Source: a virus. Taken from it: 41,250 nucleotides of DNA. The number at the start of each line of letters is the position of its first letter. Positions within the stretch are counted from its first letter, which is position 1. The notes beneath the pieces are model-generated. The model was not told where the DNA came from, ran no database searches, and saw nothing but the letters and a program-made list of their open reading frames with translations. The position numbers and the translations under genes were made by a program. This document shows positions 21,965-30,958 of this stretch, piece after piece. The stretch is from IMG/VR virus record IMGVR_UViG_3300047319_000760, positions 1-41,250 of that record; one strand, 5' to 3'.

Positions 21965-22456
21965 CTATCGTTTCATGACGGCGCGGCGGAACAACGCCTC
22001 CAGCGGCGACGTCACCACGACACGGCCGCCAGGAACTGCTGCTGCTGCCGCCTTCGCAGCGGCGCGAACGCCGGCTGGGCTGGCGACACTTTCATGCGCG
22101 ACGGCACCGGATGGGGTGCGGCCCTGCACCAGCACCGCACGCTGCGCGCCGGATGATGCGAGGGCGTGACGCTTGCTCTCGGGGTAGCCGAGCTGCTTCG
22201 CCAGGTGCCCGTCAGTCAGCGTGCGCGCCTTGGCGAACTGGCGTGCCTGTTGTGGGTTGTTGGTAACCAGCGTGCCCTCGCGTCGTGTGGCCTTTACCAG
22301 TCCAGGCGGCAGCGAGGGCGGCAGCTTGGTGCCTTTGGCCATGAATGCCGAGGTCTTGGCGCTGCGAGGATCTGTGACTGCGGCAACTTGTGCCGCCACG
22401 TCAGCCACCGGCTCCGGTAGCGTGCCCAGCAGCCCTGGCGCCGGCTTACGAGCCAT
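21965..22456 (-). CDS. Hypothetical virion-region protein
   Basis: A 163-residue basic Ala/Lys/Pro-rich protein beginning MARKPAPGLLGTLPEPVADV. It overlaps the upstream gene by 11 bases. The end of the protein is rich in Val and Arg. No domain is recognised; the basic charge and position suggest a minor structural or DNA-contacting protein. Confidence 0.65.
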   Translation of the reverse strand: MARKPAPGLLGTLPEPVADVAAQVAAVTDPRSAKTSAFMAKGTKLPPSLPPGLVKATRREGTLVTNNPQQARQFAKARTLTDGHLAKQLGYPESKRHALASSGAQRAVLVQGRTPSGAVAHESVASPAGVRAAAKAAAAAVPGGRVVVTSPLEALFRRAVMKR

Positions 22457-22826
22457 CGGGGGTCACTAGCGTCTTGTGGAAGGTGGGCAAATGCGGTCTC
22501 CACCCAGATGAATAGGCCACCCTGCCCCATCCCTTACGGCCCATGGCGGTAGCATTCGTGCAGCCCTGCTCGCGCGCCCATTCGTCTATACGTGGCTCAA
22601 GCGCCAGGCAGTCGCGCAACCCGCCAAAGATCAGCCAGTAGTAAATCGACTTGCCGAGCGGATAGGTGTGGATCTCGGTGATGATGCAGCCGTCGTCCTG
22701 TTCCCATAGCTGCGCCTCGCCGGCTTTCAGCATCCGCACGACGTCGTCCAATCGGTGCGTTTGTGTCCCGCCGCACTCCAGGGCCTTCTGCAGTCTCCAT
22801 GCCTTCTCGCCGCCGGTCAGGCTCAT
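22446..22826 (-). CDS. GNAT-like conserved phage protein
   Basis: A 126-residue protein. I start it at MSLTGGEK (22826), which overlaps the previous stop by ATGA; the open frame upstream is Arg/Ser-rich shadow. The pattern DDVVRMLKAGEAQLW, then GCIITEIHTYP, then EWAREQGCTNATAMGRKGWG matches a small family next to podovirus tail genes with a GNAT-like fold. Acetyl-transfer activity is unproven. Confidence 0.75.
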   Translation of the reverse strand: MSLTGGEKAWRLQKALECGGTQTHRLDDVVRMLKAGEAQLWEQDDGCIITEIHTYPLGKSIYYWLIFGGLRDCLALEPRIDEWAREQGCTNATAMGRKGWGRVAYSSGWRPHLPTFHKTLVTPDGS

Positions 22827-23038
22827 GTCATCACCTGCGTAGTGATCAGCGCGCCCGAGGCATTGACCGACACGATCCAGTTGCTGCCATCCGGTGCGCG
22901 CAGCACGATGCTGTCGAAGGCCGGTGTCGTGGTTGATGGCGCCTTGCCGTTGATCGCGGCAGCCACGAGCGCAAACCGCTGGTTGATGTCGCCGCTTTGG
23001 GGCGCAACGAACGGAGCCGGGGCTTGCGGGCGTGCCAT
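22823..23038 (-). CDS. Small virion-region hypothetical protein
   Basis: A 71-residue protein beginning MARPQAPAPFVAPQSGDINQ, with a beta-rich end (DSIVLRAPDGSNWIVSVNAS). It overlaps both neighbours by a few bases and so is part of the same translationally coupled block as the tail protein at 23038. It may be a small tail or connector component. Unrecognised. Confidence 0.68.
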   Translation of the reverse strand: MARPQAPAPFVAPQSGDINQRFALVAAAINGKAPSTTTPAFDSIVLRAPDGSNWIVSVNASGALITTQVMT

Positions 23039-24600
23039 CAGCGCTTGCCCGCGGCGCTGATGTCGATGCGATTGCGGCCGACGCTGAACGGCGCGTCATC
23101 GATCGCCTCGATCCGCATGCGAATGCTGCGACCAGAGATCCGCGCATCCAGCAGCCCGTCGTGGATCTCGGTCAGCAGTCCGCTATCGGTCTCGACCGGT
23201 GAGCGTGGCTGTTCCCTGGCCAGAAACCTGAAGCCGAAATGCGGCGCGAGCGTCGGATCGGTGGTGTCATCGAAAACCACTTGTTTCACGTGGAACCGGA
23301 TATCCCCCTCGCCTTGGTTGATGGAGCCGCTCTCCGCGAACACCTCGCCGGCACTGGCCCGCGGTGCGCCGTTGTCCGTCCAGCCGCTCTCGTGCTGATA
23401 GAGCGCGCCGCCACCACCGGGACCGACGCCGCCGAGGATGGGATAGTCGAGCGTACCGATGCGGTCGCCCGCCGTGCGTGCGCGCCGTCCCAACAGCCAG
23501 TAGCCCGGGATCGTCGTATAATTCATCGCGATGTAGGCGTTGTTCTCGCCGTCCGATGACGTCTCATCCGGCCAGTCCCACCACAGCTCAGCGAACTGGG
23601 GATTTGCCGAACCGAAGAGGCGCCCGGCGCCGCCTGCCTTAAGCGTGGTGAAGAACCAGTTCTTCACGTCGCAAGGCAAGGGTTGAACCGTTCCGTTATA
23701 CAACCAAAAGTTCTGCGCCGACATCCACGCCACGAACGATCCCGCGCCTGCCACCGCACGAGGGCTGATCGGCCCGCAGCCCGCGCCGATCTGGTTGATG
23801 CCATACGCATAGGGCGGCCCGACATAAGTCATCAGGTGAACGTCGTTCGTGGTAAACAGCAGGATGCCCGCGGCCACCTTGCACGCGGTGAGCGCAGCTG
23901 CGCTGGTCACCAGCTGCTTGTCGCCCGCCAGGTTGGTCACATCGGCCGTCCAGACGGTCATATCCTCCTGATCGGACCAGGCGACGCGGCGCGGATCGCC
24001 GCCGGCCCCATAAAGGACGACCTGGCGCTGATCGGTCACGATGACGCCGCGGTTGCCGACCGGCGCATTCAGCACTTGGGTTGCGGGCGTGCCTGGCGTC
24101 GTGGGGTCCCACGAATACAGGTGCCCGTCCTGGGTCGGGACGACCACGAGCAGCTCGCCGAAGGTGTCCATGCTCCACCAGTCGGTGACATGGCCGAGGA
24201 TGCCCGGCGGGCCGATCGGGCTGCCGGTAGGTGATGAGATCCCGTACTTGCCATCGCCGTAGAACCCGAGGCCATAGCCCGAGGCATAGCCTGGCGGCAG
24301 GATCGGCGGAGCGCCTGTCGGGGTGATGTCGTAGAGCGCCTGGGTGTCGAAGCAGTAGGCCCAGAGGTGGGTATCTGTGCCGAACGCCGCCCAGCGCTGA
24401 TAGCTGTTGTCGTGCCAGGTGACGACGTCTCTCGGAACGTCCGACACGCCGCTGCCCTCGACCACGGCGTTGCCGCCGACTGGCACCAGCACGCCGCCCC
24501 GCCAGCGCACGTTATTTCCGTTGAACCACCGGCCGCTTGTTGCCTCGCTGGTGCTTTCGCGCACGATGCCTGGCGGTGGCGATTGGGTGAGCCTAGGCAC
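23038..24600 (-). CDS. Tail/DNA-stabilisation structural protein
   Basis: A 520-residue protein with repeated beta-propeller-like motifs rich in Trp and Gly: GRWFNGNNVRWRGGVLVPVG near the start, then WAAFGTDTHLWAYCFDTQAL, then YDITPTG. This start is shared by a large podovirus family annotated as tail protein or gp10-like packaged-DNA stabilisation factor. It should form part of the tail hub. It overlaps the S74 fibre gene by eight bases and the next gene by one. The precise tail part is uncertain. Confidence 0.75.
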   Translation of the reverse strand: MPRLTQSPPPGIVRESTSEATSGRWFNGNNVRWRGGVLVPVGGNAVVEGSGVSDVPRDVVTWHDNSYQRWAAFGTDTHLWAYCFDTQALYDITPTGAPPILPPGYASGYGLGFYGDGKYGISSPTGSPIGPPGILGHVTDWWSMDTFGELLVVVPTQDGHLYSWDPTTPGTPATQVLNAPVGNRGVIVTDQRQVVLYGAGGDPRRVAWSDQEDMTVWTADVTNLAGDKQLVTSAAALTACKVAAGILLFTTNDVHLMTYVGPPYAYGINQIGAGCGPISPRAVAGAGSFVAWMSAQNFWLYNGTVQPLPCDVKNWFFTTLKAGGAGRLFGSANPQFAELWWDWPDETSSDGENNAYIAMNYTTIPGYWLLGRRARTAGDRIGTLDYPILGGVGPGGGGALYQHESGWTDNGAPRASAGEVFAESGSINQGEGDIRFHVKQVVFDDTTDPTLAPHFGFRFLAREQPRSPVETDSGLLTEIHDGLLDARISGRSIRMRIEAIDDAPFSVGRNRIDISAAGKR

Positions 24601-25411
24601 TGGTCAATTCCAGCGCGGTCACCCGTTCGGCCAACTCGCGGATGGCATTGCACACGGCCAGCAGGAGGGGACCGAGTTGCGTGCCCAACTGTCCGGGCAG
24701 CAGCAGCGGATCGATCGATCCATCCATCCTCGGTGTTGCCATCTCGAACACCAGTTCCGGCATGATGCGCTGCGTCGCCTGCGCCGAGAGACCGTAGTGG
24801 GTGACGCCGTCAGCCCGCGTGCCGCCTTCGCCGTTGTACTCGAACGCGATCGGCAGCAGCTCGCAGATATCAGCGAGACCAGCACCGTACGGCCGCACAT
24901 TCGTTTTCACCCGGTCGTCGGATGGCGCGGCCCAACTTCCGCCCCCCGGCTTGAAGGCGTTGCCGGTAATGGTGAGATGGCCGCCGAATTGTAGGCTCAT
25001 CAGCGAGGAACCGGAGTTCCAGAACCGGGTGCCGTTCTGCTCGTCGTAGACGTCGGTGACGCTGCCTTGCCACTGCAGGATGCGCTGGGGGTAGTTGCGA
25101 TAGATGGCGAAGTCGGTGACCTGGCTGTGGGCGAAGTATGCCGAGCCGTCTGTATAGGACGTGGTGAACTCGCCTACCGCCGCGCCGAGCTGATTGCCGA
25201 CGCTGAGATTGCCGGTGACGGTCATGCTGCCGGTGATGGTGCCGCCGGTTGACGGCAGGAAGCTGCCGCTGGCGCCTGTCCCGCCGGTGATGGTGTGCAG
25301 GAAGCCGTCGAGTGCCGTCCAGTTGGCGTTGGTCTTGTTGCCCCACGTGTCTTGTGAGCCGCCTATCGCGGGCAATGTGAACCCGTAGTTGGGGGTGGTG
25401 GCATCACTCAT
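24593..25411 (-). CDS. Tail fibre protein with S74 intramolecular chaperone
   Basis: A 272-residue fibre. Residues 1-40 are a short virion-attachment-like module (NYGFTLPAIGGSQDTWG, NANWTALDGF) related to those of the genes at 25979 and 26343. The middle is Gly/Thr-rich. The C-terminal 108 residues are a peptidase S74 chaperone: APSDDRVKTNVRPYGAGLAD, AFEYNG and HYGLSAQ. By analogy with endosialidase it would trimerise the fibre and cut itself just before or at Ser164-Asp165. It should recognise the host surface. Confidence 0.87.
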   Translation of the reverse strand: MSDATTPNYGFTLPAIGGSQDTWGNKTNANWTALDGFLHTITGGTGASGSFLPSTGGTITGSMTVTGNLSVGNQLGAAVGEFTTSYTDGSAYFAHSQVTDFAIYRNYPQRILQWQGSVTDVYDEQNGTRFWNSGSSLMSLQFGGHLTITGNAFKPGGGSWAAPSDDRVKTNVRPYGAGLADICELLPIAFEYNGEGGTRADGVTHYGLSAQATQRIMPELVFEMATPRMDGSIDPLLLPGQLGTQLGPLLLAVCNAIRELAERVTALELTSA

Positions 25412-25649
25412 GGGCGCGCTCTTCCGCATCGGCGCCATTGCCACGATGCACTGGCATGGTCATGGCCATGGGCGGCTGCTGCAGCCGCGCTATCTGCGTC
25501 TGGCACTGTCGCTCGATATCACCGATCAACTGCTGGATGGGCACGATGGGCCGCGCCAGCGTCTCCAGCACCGCGCGCCACTGGGCGATCGACAGCGTGA
25601 CGCTCAGCGGCTGATCAGGGGTGACAGCGCCATTCGGGGCATCGCTCAT
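25404..25649 (-). CDS. Small hypothetical protein in tail block
   Basis: An 81-residue protein. I start it at MSDAPNG (25649), overlapping the previous stop by ATGA. It has a helical segment (IAQWRAVLETLARPIVPIQQ) and ends overlapping the fibre start by eight bases. It may be a fibre chaperone or tail assembly factor; unknown. Confidence 0.65.
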   Translation of the reverse strand: MSDAPNGAVTPDQPLSVTLSIAQWRAVLETLARPIVPIQQLIGDIERQCQTQIARLQQPPMAMTMPVHRGNGADAEERAHE

Positions 25650-25969
25650 TTCACGCCTGCTGGCGGCTTCCCTGGCCATGGGATGGGCGGCGTCAGCGCT
25701 GTCTCAACCGGATCGTCAGCGAGCGAGATTTTCCAGGTGGCGCCAGCGTCAAACGGGACGCAGACGATCCAGCCTAGGGGACCAAGACCACGCCTACGCC
25801 CCTGCCAGCCGACCTGGCGTATATAATCCTGGCGGTTGCCTTCACTCAGTACACCCTTCGTGCGCCGTGCCTGCTTATCGTAGAGTACGTAATGGGGTGC
25901 GCCATCGCATGGCACCCATTGCGGGTTGGGCTGTGCGGTGTTGGACATCGAGCCTGCGAAAGTCGCCAT
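25646..25969 (-). CDS. Small hypothetical protein in tail block
   Basis: A 107-residue protein, MATFAGSMSNTAQPNPQWVP onward, with Trp and Pro spread over its length (VGWQGRRRGLGPLGWIVCVP). It looks like a small beta domain. Close spacing to both neighbours places it in the tail operon. No family recognised. Confidence 0.68.
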   Translation of the reverse strand: MATFAGSMSNTAQPNPQWVPCDGAPHYVLYDKQARRTKGVLSEGNRQDYIRQVGWQGRRRGLGPLGWIVCVPFDAGATWKISLADDPVETALTPPIPWPGKPPAGVK

Positions 25970-25978
25970 TATGCTCTC

Positions 25979-26329
25979 CTAAGCCGTACTACTGTCGGTA
26001 ATCAGGCCGTACGCAGCGAGTTGTGTGAGCAGCGACGCAACAGCGGCATTACCCCCGCGCGAGCCTGTGACTGTTGGCCTGGCGATCGGCGCGGTGTTGT
26101 TGAAGCCCACGGTGCTGTTATGACGCACAGAGCCGCCGAAGATGGTTGCGCCGGTTACTGTACCGCCGGCCAGTGGCAGAAACGGACCATGGACATTTGA
26201 GCCAAGGACAGCGTCCAGCACGTCGGCATTGGCATTGAGGTGCACCCCCCAGGTGCCGTCGTCCATGTCGTAGTTTGGGCGAAAGAGGCCGAGGTTCGGC
26301 GTGAGGGTGTAGTCGGGCGATCCGCTCAT
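25979..26329 (-). CDS. Short tail-fibre-like protein, paralogue of 26343
   Basis: A 116-residue protein made of the two ends of its upstream neighbour. Its N terminus (SPDYTLTPNLGLFRP, DGTWGVHLNANADVLDAVLG) and C terminus (GFNNTAPIARPTVTGSRGG, YGLITDSSTA) match those of the gene at 26343, while the large middle is missing. It may be a fibre adaptor or a trimmed duplicate. The ATG at 26329 is chosen by homology. Confidence 0.75.
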   Translation of the reverse strand: MSGSPDYTLTPNLGLFRPNYDMDDGTWGVHLNANADVLDAVLGSNVHGPFLPLAGGTVTGATIFGGSVRHNSTVGFNNTAPIARPTVTGSRGGNAAVASLLTQLAAYGLITDSSTA

Positions 26330-26342
26330 GGTGCTGCGCGCC

Positions 26343-28046
26343 TCATGCTGTCGTGGTGTCGGTGATGAGACCCAGCGCCGCGAGGGCGACGCACAGCGCC
26401 TTGCCTGCCACGCTTCCGGCCCAGGCCCCTGCCACTGTGGGCTTGGCGATCGGCGCGGTGTTGAACCCGACGCTGCCGTTGATCCTGGTGGCGTTGGCAA
26501 GCGTGATCACGCCGGTGCCGAACGCGCTGATGTTTAGCCCGATGTTGGTGTCGGTGCCACCCGCGCCGTGGAACACAGATAAGACCGGTGGGCTGCCTGC
26601 TACCGCTCCGGTCACCACGATATTGTTGATGCCGTTGGCCACCGGGTTGAACTGCGCAATCGGAGTGACTGTGCCGCTGGTGCCCCGGACGATGGTTGTC
26701 GTGGTTCCATCACCGATGACCAGTTGGTTCTGGGCGGTAACGCACAGCAGTCCGAGAGTGGCTGTTCCGGCGGCATTCATCGCCTTCAGGTATGCCAGGT
26801 TATCCAGCGTTGGATTGACGCGCCCAGCGTAGTCGGAGGAGATCCTGAGATCGACGCCGGTGGTGCCTGCATAGGTCGGGTCGGCATAAATCCGCGCGGC
26901 GTGGTGCGTCGCTGCCGTGGTGTTGTCGGTGTAGAGGAATTGCAGGTCTTGCGACGGATCTCCGGTGATCGCGGGCACGCCTGTTGTCTTGGAGCCTGCA
27001 AGAAACGCGGTGACCGCCGTGCCGTTACCGGAGACGAAGCCGACGCTCCAGGGAAACGACGACTGGGAGGCGTAGCCGGCAGAGGTGGCCGCTCCTGTAC
27101 TGGTATCGGTGATGGTCTCGCCGATGATGAATGCGCCGACAATGTTGTTCAGCGTCAGGGTGCCGGTCGCTCCGGTCTGCGCCACAACGGTAATTTGTGC
27201 CGTGGCGTGAGATGTCCCACCCGTGACAACAAGACCGACAGTGAACGTGCCTGTGGCGGCGTTAAATGGCAGGGAATGCTGACCGGGGAACACGCCGGTC
27301 GCATAGGCATACCAGCTCGCGGCGTTGAGTTGCGGGACGGTCGAGGACAAGATCTGGAGTATGCCGCGCACGGTTGTGGTGTTGTTGCGAACGAAATAGT
27401 CGCACTCAATCTGCTCGCGGACACCCGTGTATGGCCCTGGATTGTTGTTGGCTACATCGCTGTCGGTGCAGACTGTGTTGAGCCCCCAGAGTGTGGCATT
27501 ATTGGACATAGCTGACGCATAGAAGATCCCCGCCAGCGCGCCGCCTCTACCGTCGTAATCCACCACCGACGCGCAGAAAGCTGTGTTCAGGCTTGAGCTT
27601 TGCAGTCCCGCTGGGATCGTCAGCACGCTTTCGAGGTTGTTGTATTGTCCGGTGGCACGACTTGCGGTCGCGAACATGCGAGCGAAGTGATCGTGGAACG
27701 TCTCAGCGCCAAATCTAACGCTGGCAGTATGCGGCGTCAGGCCGTGGCCCATCGCGAGGTTGCCGCCAGCATAGCCCTGCACCACCTCCAGGCCGTTGTT
27801 GCAGGTCGGGCCGTTGTCGCTGGTGTTGATGGTCAGCGCGTTGACCGTGCTTCCGGCAGGCGCCGTGACGATGCCCCCTTGCAATGGCAGGAACGGGCCG
27901 CCGCCGGTCGCGAAGTTGATGGCGCTGTCGAGCGCGTCGGCATTGGAGTTCCATAAATCACCCCACAACCCAACCGCCATGTTGGCGATGGGTTTAAATA
28001 GACCGAGATGCGGGGTTGTCGTGTAATCGGTGCCGAGACCGCTCAT
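26343..28046 (-). CDS. Tail fibre / tailspike-like receptor-binding protein
   Basis: A 567-residue protein. Residues 1-45 are a virion-attachment-like module (DYTTTPHLGLFKPIANMAVG, NSNADALDSAIN). The long middle is Thr/Gly/Asn-rich beta sequence (including GTLTLNNIVGAFIIGETITD) expected of a fibre or spike. The last 45 residues (APIAKPTVAGAWAGSVAGKA to LGLITDTTTA) match the short protein at 25979. It probably contacts the receptor. It overlaps the next gene by ATGA. Enzymatic depolymerase activity is not evident. Confidence 0.75.
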   Translation of the reverse strand: MSGLGTDYTTTPHLGLFKPIANMAVGLWGDLWNSNADALDSAINFATGGGPFLPLQGGIVTAPAGSTVNALTINTSDNGPTCNNGLEVVQGYAGGNLAMGHGLTPHTASVRFGAETFHDHFARMFATASRATGQYNNLESVLTIPAGLQSSSLNTAFCASVVDYDGRGGALAGIFYASAMSNNATLWGLNTVCTDSDVANNNPGPYTGVREQIECDYFVRNNTTTVRGILQILSSTVPQLNAASWYAYATGVFPGQHSLPFNAATGTFTVGLVVTGGTSHATAQITVVAQTGATGTLTLNNIVGAFIIGETITDTSTGAATSAGYASQSSFPWSVGFVSGNGTAVTAFLAGSKTTGVPAITGDPSQDLQFLYTDNTTAATHHAARIYADPTYAGTTGVDLRISSDYAGRVNPTLDNLAYLKAMNAAGTATLGLLCVTAQNQLVIGDGTTTTIVRGTSGTVTPIAQFNPVANGINNIVVTGAVAGSPPVLSVFHGAGGTDTNIGLNISAFGTGVITLANATRINGSVGFNTAPIAKPTVAGAWAGSVAGKALCVALAALGLITDTTTA

Positions 28047-28600
28047 GATACTGCCACCACGTCGAAGGGGCCGGGTGCCCAGGTGCCTGGATTGCCGCCG
28101 CACAGGGCGACGGTGCCGAAGGTGCGGAACAGCAGGATTGCGCGCTCGGCGAACTCGTACGGCCCGGCGCCATATGGCCCGACGTCATAGGGTGAGCCGA
28201 TGCCGGCTGATGGCGGCGTGAGATAGTGCCAGGTGGCGTATTTGCCGACGCCCCAGGTGAGCGTGCCGAAGCCCAACGGTCTGGTCGCATTGTAGACCTG
28301 ATAGCCGCCGGCCGAGACGCGCAGCTCGTCATACATCGCGGTATAGACAATGGCGGTCGTCAGCCCGGTGCCGATGAGGTGGCCGCCGGTGAGCGCGTCG
28401 TACAGGTTGACGGTGTCGATAGCGCCCCAGTCGGGGCCACAGGACGGCCACTGCACGGTGGCGATGTTGGCACCGACGATGCCGTCACCGGTATCCACGA
28501 ACGTCGTGGGGCGTCGCACGTAGCCAGTGCCAGCCACCTCGACGCCATCGGATTGGAGGCCCATCCAGCATGCGAACGGATATGCGAATGAGGTGGCCAT
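28043..28600 (-). CDS. Tail-associated hypothetical protein
   Basis: A 185-residue Gly/Tyr/Trp-rich beta-like protein beginning MATSFAYPFACWMGLQSDGV. It has DVGPYGAGPYEFAERAILLF near the end. It overlaps the gene before by one base and the fibre gene by four. It may be a tail knob or fibre-connecting protein; no family recognised. Confidence 0.68.
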   Translation of the reverse strand: MATSFAYPFACWMGLQSDGVEVAGTGYVRRPTTFVDTGDGIVGANIATVQWPSCGPDWGAIDTVNLYDALTGGHLIGTGLTTAIVYTAMYDELRVSAGGYQVYNATRPLGFGTLTWGVGKYATWHYLTPPSAGIGSPYDVGPYGAGPYEFAERAILLFRTFGTVALCGGNPGTWAPGPFDVVAVS

Positions 28601-29781
28601 CAGGTGGTCGCCCCCTGCAGCTCGGAAGCACTGAGTGCGCGCGGCCAGTAGCGGACGCGGCGCAGATAGAATGAACCGAGTGTGGTTGGCACGGCGCGCC
28701 CTAGCTTGAGCGTGGTCACGGCCGGCAGATTACCCACGGTGGTATTGAGAGCAGAGGTGGCACCATTCAGCGCGTAGAAGTGTGCGCCAGAGATGGTCGA
28801 ATAGCCGAGCTTGAACGGCGTCCCGAATGGGATCTTGCCGAGCGAGTTGTTGTTGTAGTTGGTTACGCCTGCGGCGATCTCGGTGGCGCTGGAGGTGCCT
28901 TGAAACGGCCCCGACGTGCAGGTCAGCAGAGTGCGATTGTTGTTCGTGGTGTCATCGAGCTGAAGGAAGTTGCCACCGCCGACCGGGACCAGCGCGTCGG
29001 CCACCATCGACAGCGCGAGCGTGGTGCCGCTGGTATACCAGGGGGATGTCAGCATGGTGGCGCTGTCCACCACACGCGTTGCCGCCGCAGCGGTCGTCGG
29101 GATGTAGCTGGTCGGGATGGATTGCTGCTCTAGTTGTGCGAATTGCACGCTGCCCGTCACTGTCAGCGTCAGCGTGCCGGCGGCCGGGGTGAACCCCAGG
29201 AAAACCCGCTGCATAGGCCCGGTGCCGGCCAGCGGCCCAACAGTCGATGCGCCGCTGAGCGTGATGGTGCCAGTGCCGTAGAACGAGAGCGAGGTTGCGG
29301 TTGCGGTGACGGTGACAGACTGGGTGCCGAGCGTGGCGCTATTGAGCAACAGGTTGGTAGCACCCTGCTCAAGGAACAGCCCGTTGAGCGCGTGCGTGAT
29401 CGGGTCGTAATCCCAGCGCGGCGCATTGGTCGCCGCGGTCTGCATCACCCCGCTGGCATCGAAATACGTCGCTGTGCTGGCGCGTGTGAACGTGATGCGC
29501 CCATCCAGTGAACCGGGCGTCATGAACGACAGATCGAGCGATGGCGGGGCGCCGGTCGCGAAGCTCTGCACGCCGGCATGATGCGGATAGGTCACCTGCC
29601 GCGAGAACAGCATGCACCAGCCCGCAGCCGACACTGGCCCCTCGATGCGGTTGCACGAACTTGGCGCAGCGTAGTGCCGACACATGCCGCAGCGCTCGGC
29701 GCCGCCCGCAGGGGTGTAGCGCGCGGCCTGCTTGGTGGCCTTGGGCGTGCCGCGGAGGGCGAGGCGCTGCAGGACTGCCAT
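28600..29781 (-). CDS. Tail protein with N-terminal HiPIP-like Cys cluster
   Basis: A 393-residue protein. Residues 31-56 hold Cys31, Cys34, Cys43 and Cys56 in the spacing C-x2-C-x8-C-x12-C with the ending GWCMLF; this is the pattern I know from small high-potential iron-sulphur proteins. Residues about 85-390 are a beta-rich tail module starting ITFTRASTATYFDASG and ALNGLFLEQGATNLLLNS, as in phage receptor-binding proteins with a LamG-like domain (to about 393, SELQGATT). A 4Fe-4S cluster or a disulphide/metal site is possible. It overlaps the adaptor gene by ATGA. Confidence 0.72.
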   Translation of the reverse strand: MAVLQRLALRGTPKATKQAARYTPAGGAERCGMCRHYAAPSSCNRIEGPVSAAGWCMLFSRQVTYPHHAGVQSFATGAPPSLDLSFMTPGSLDGRITFTRASTATYFDASGVMQTAATNAPRWDYDPITHALNGLFLEQGATNLLLNSATLGTQSVTVTATATSLSFYGTGTITLSGASTVGPLAGTGPMQRVFLGFTPAAGTLTLTVTGSVQFAQLEQQSIPTSYIPTTAAAATRVVDSATMLTSPWYTSGTTLALSMVADALVPVGGGNFLQLDDTTNNNRTLLTCTSGPFQGTSSATEIAAGVTNYNNNSLGKIPFGTPFKLGYSTISGAHFYALNGATSALNTTVGNLPAVTTLKLGRAVPTTLGSFYLRRVRYWPRALSASELQGATT

Positions 29782-30458
29782 CAGAAGCACACCGCCATTT
29801 CGGCACGCAGCGGTGCGCCACTGTAATCACTTTGTTGCTTATGCAAGTTGGCTCGCGTCACTGCCTGCTGATATGCGGCGTCCATCTGCTGCGCGCGCGC
29901 GTCATCGAGTGCCCAGATGGCGCCTTCTCGAACAAGCCCGCATAAATACACCGAATACAGGTTCTCCAGGATCGGGTTGGTATCTGTTGGGAGCAGCAGC
30001 GGGCGCGGCTTGCGGTACCATCCCATAAGCACGCTCTGCGGCACCCAGGACGGGTCTGGCGGGTTGGGCACTTGTGGGTGCGGCAGGAACTCGATGCAGT
30101 TCGCCACCAGCCTGTAGGCCACGCTGGGGCCGCTCAGTGCGGTGATGGCGTCGTAGGGCTGCGAGCCGATCGGCTGATACTGCGATGACCAATGACCGCT
30201 CCACTCATCCTTCAGGACGAGCAGCTCGCCCGTGGTGGCGTCCCTGATGCTCTCCATGGTGGCGAAATCGGATGGCAGTGCGATGTAGGCGGCGTCGATC
30301 GGCTGGATGGCCGACGCCACCTGACAGCGTGCGCGCAGCGTCTGGGCCAGCTCCGTCTCCACCGCGCTGACCCAGCCGGGCATGACACCGTTGGTCAGGA
30401 TGTCCTGCCGGTTGAGGTAGCTGGCGACGTCGGCCTGGAGCTGCGCGAGGGATGCCAT
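29781..30458 (-). CDS. Head-tail adaptor (connector) protein
   Basis: A 225-residue protein with the features of podovirus adaptor proteins: LQADVASYLNRQDI near the N terminus, the strand IDAAYIALPSDFATMESIRD, then GWYRKPRPLLLPTDTNPILE, and a helical end (YLCGLVREGAIWALDDARAQ). It should bind the portal and join the tail. The start at 30458 overlaps the previous stop by ATGA; the longer frame upstream is a His/Arg-rich shadow. Confidence 0.82.
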   Translation of the reverse strand: MASLAQLQADVASYLNRQDILTNGVMPGWVSAVETELAQTLRARCQVASAIQPIDAAYIALPSDFATMESIRDATTGELLVLKDEWSGHWSSQYQPIGSQPYDAITALSGPSVAYRLVANCIEFLPHPQVPNPPDPSWVPQSVLMGWYRKPRPLLLPTDTNPILENLYSVYLCGLVREGAIWALDDARAQQMDAAYQQAVTRANLHKQQSDYSGAPLRAEMAVCF

Positions 30459-30958
30459 CAGGGAGGCGCAGCCACGATGACGCCGTTGCTCGCCGGCGCT
30501 GCGGTGGTCCCAAGCGCGTTGGTGGCGCTCACGACACATGTCGCGGTCTTGCCGACGTCGTCCGCCATGATGGGCAGCGATGCCGTGCCGCCTGTGATGT
30601 CGGCGCCATCCAACTGCCACTGATAGGCGTAGCTGTGCGGCTCTGCTTGCATGCCCTCCCAGTTACCCATCGTGCAGCTGAGTTCGCTGCCAGCCTGCTG
30701 CACATGCGGGACATCGACGTTGATCGGAGGTGTGGTGGGCACCGGATCGGGGCCGCCTCCTTCCGGTGCATCGATCTCCAGTAGCGGCTCGTATTGGCTG
30801 GCCTCCAGCACGGCGCCGGCGGCCGCAGTCTCCACGCCCTGCGCCAGCGCAGCATCGCCGGCAGCGCTGAGAGCCTCGGCCTGGGGATACAAACGTATCA
30901 ACAGCACCTGGTCGATACCCTCGACCAGCACTGGCTCGATGGTGCCGGTGCCGCTCAT
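30458..30958 (-). CDS. Ig-like domain virion protein
   Basis: A 166-residue protein. Residues about 9-60 (VEGIDQVLLIRLYPQAEALS, AALAQGVETA) are homologous to the C-terminal half of the upstream protein at 30955. Residues about 85-163 form an Ig-like domain: GSELSCTMGNW, YAYQWQLDGADITGGTASLP, KTATCVVSATNALG. Ig-like domains on phage heads are thought to hold weakly to cell-surface glycans. It overlaps both neighbours. Confidence 0.75.
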   Translation of the reverse strand: MSGTGTIEPVLVEGIDQVLLIRLYPQAEALSAAGDAALAQGVETAAAGAVLEASQYEPLLEIDAPEGGGPDPVPTTPPINVDVPHVQQAGSELSCTMGNWEGMQAEPHSYAYQWQLDGADITGGTASLPIMADDVGKTATCVVSATNALGTTAAPASNGVIVAAPP

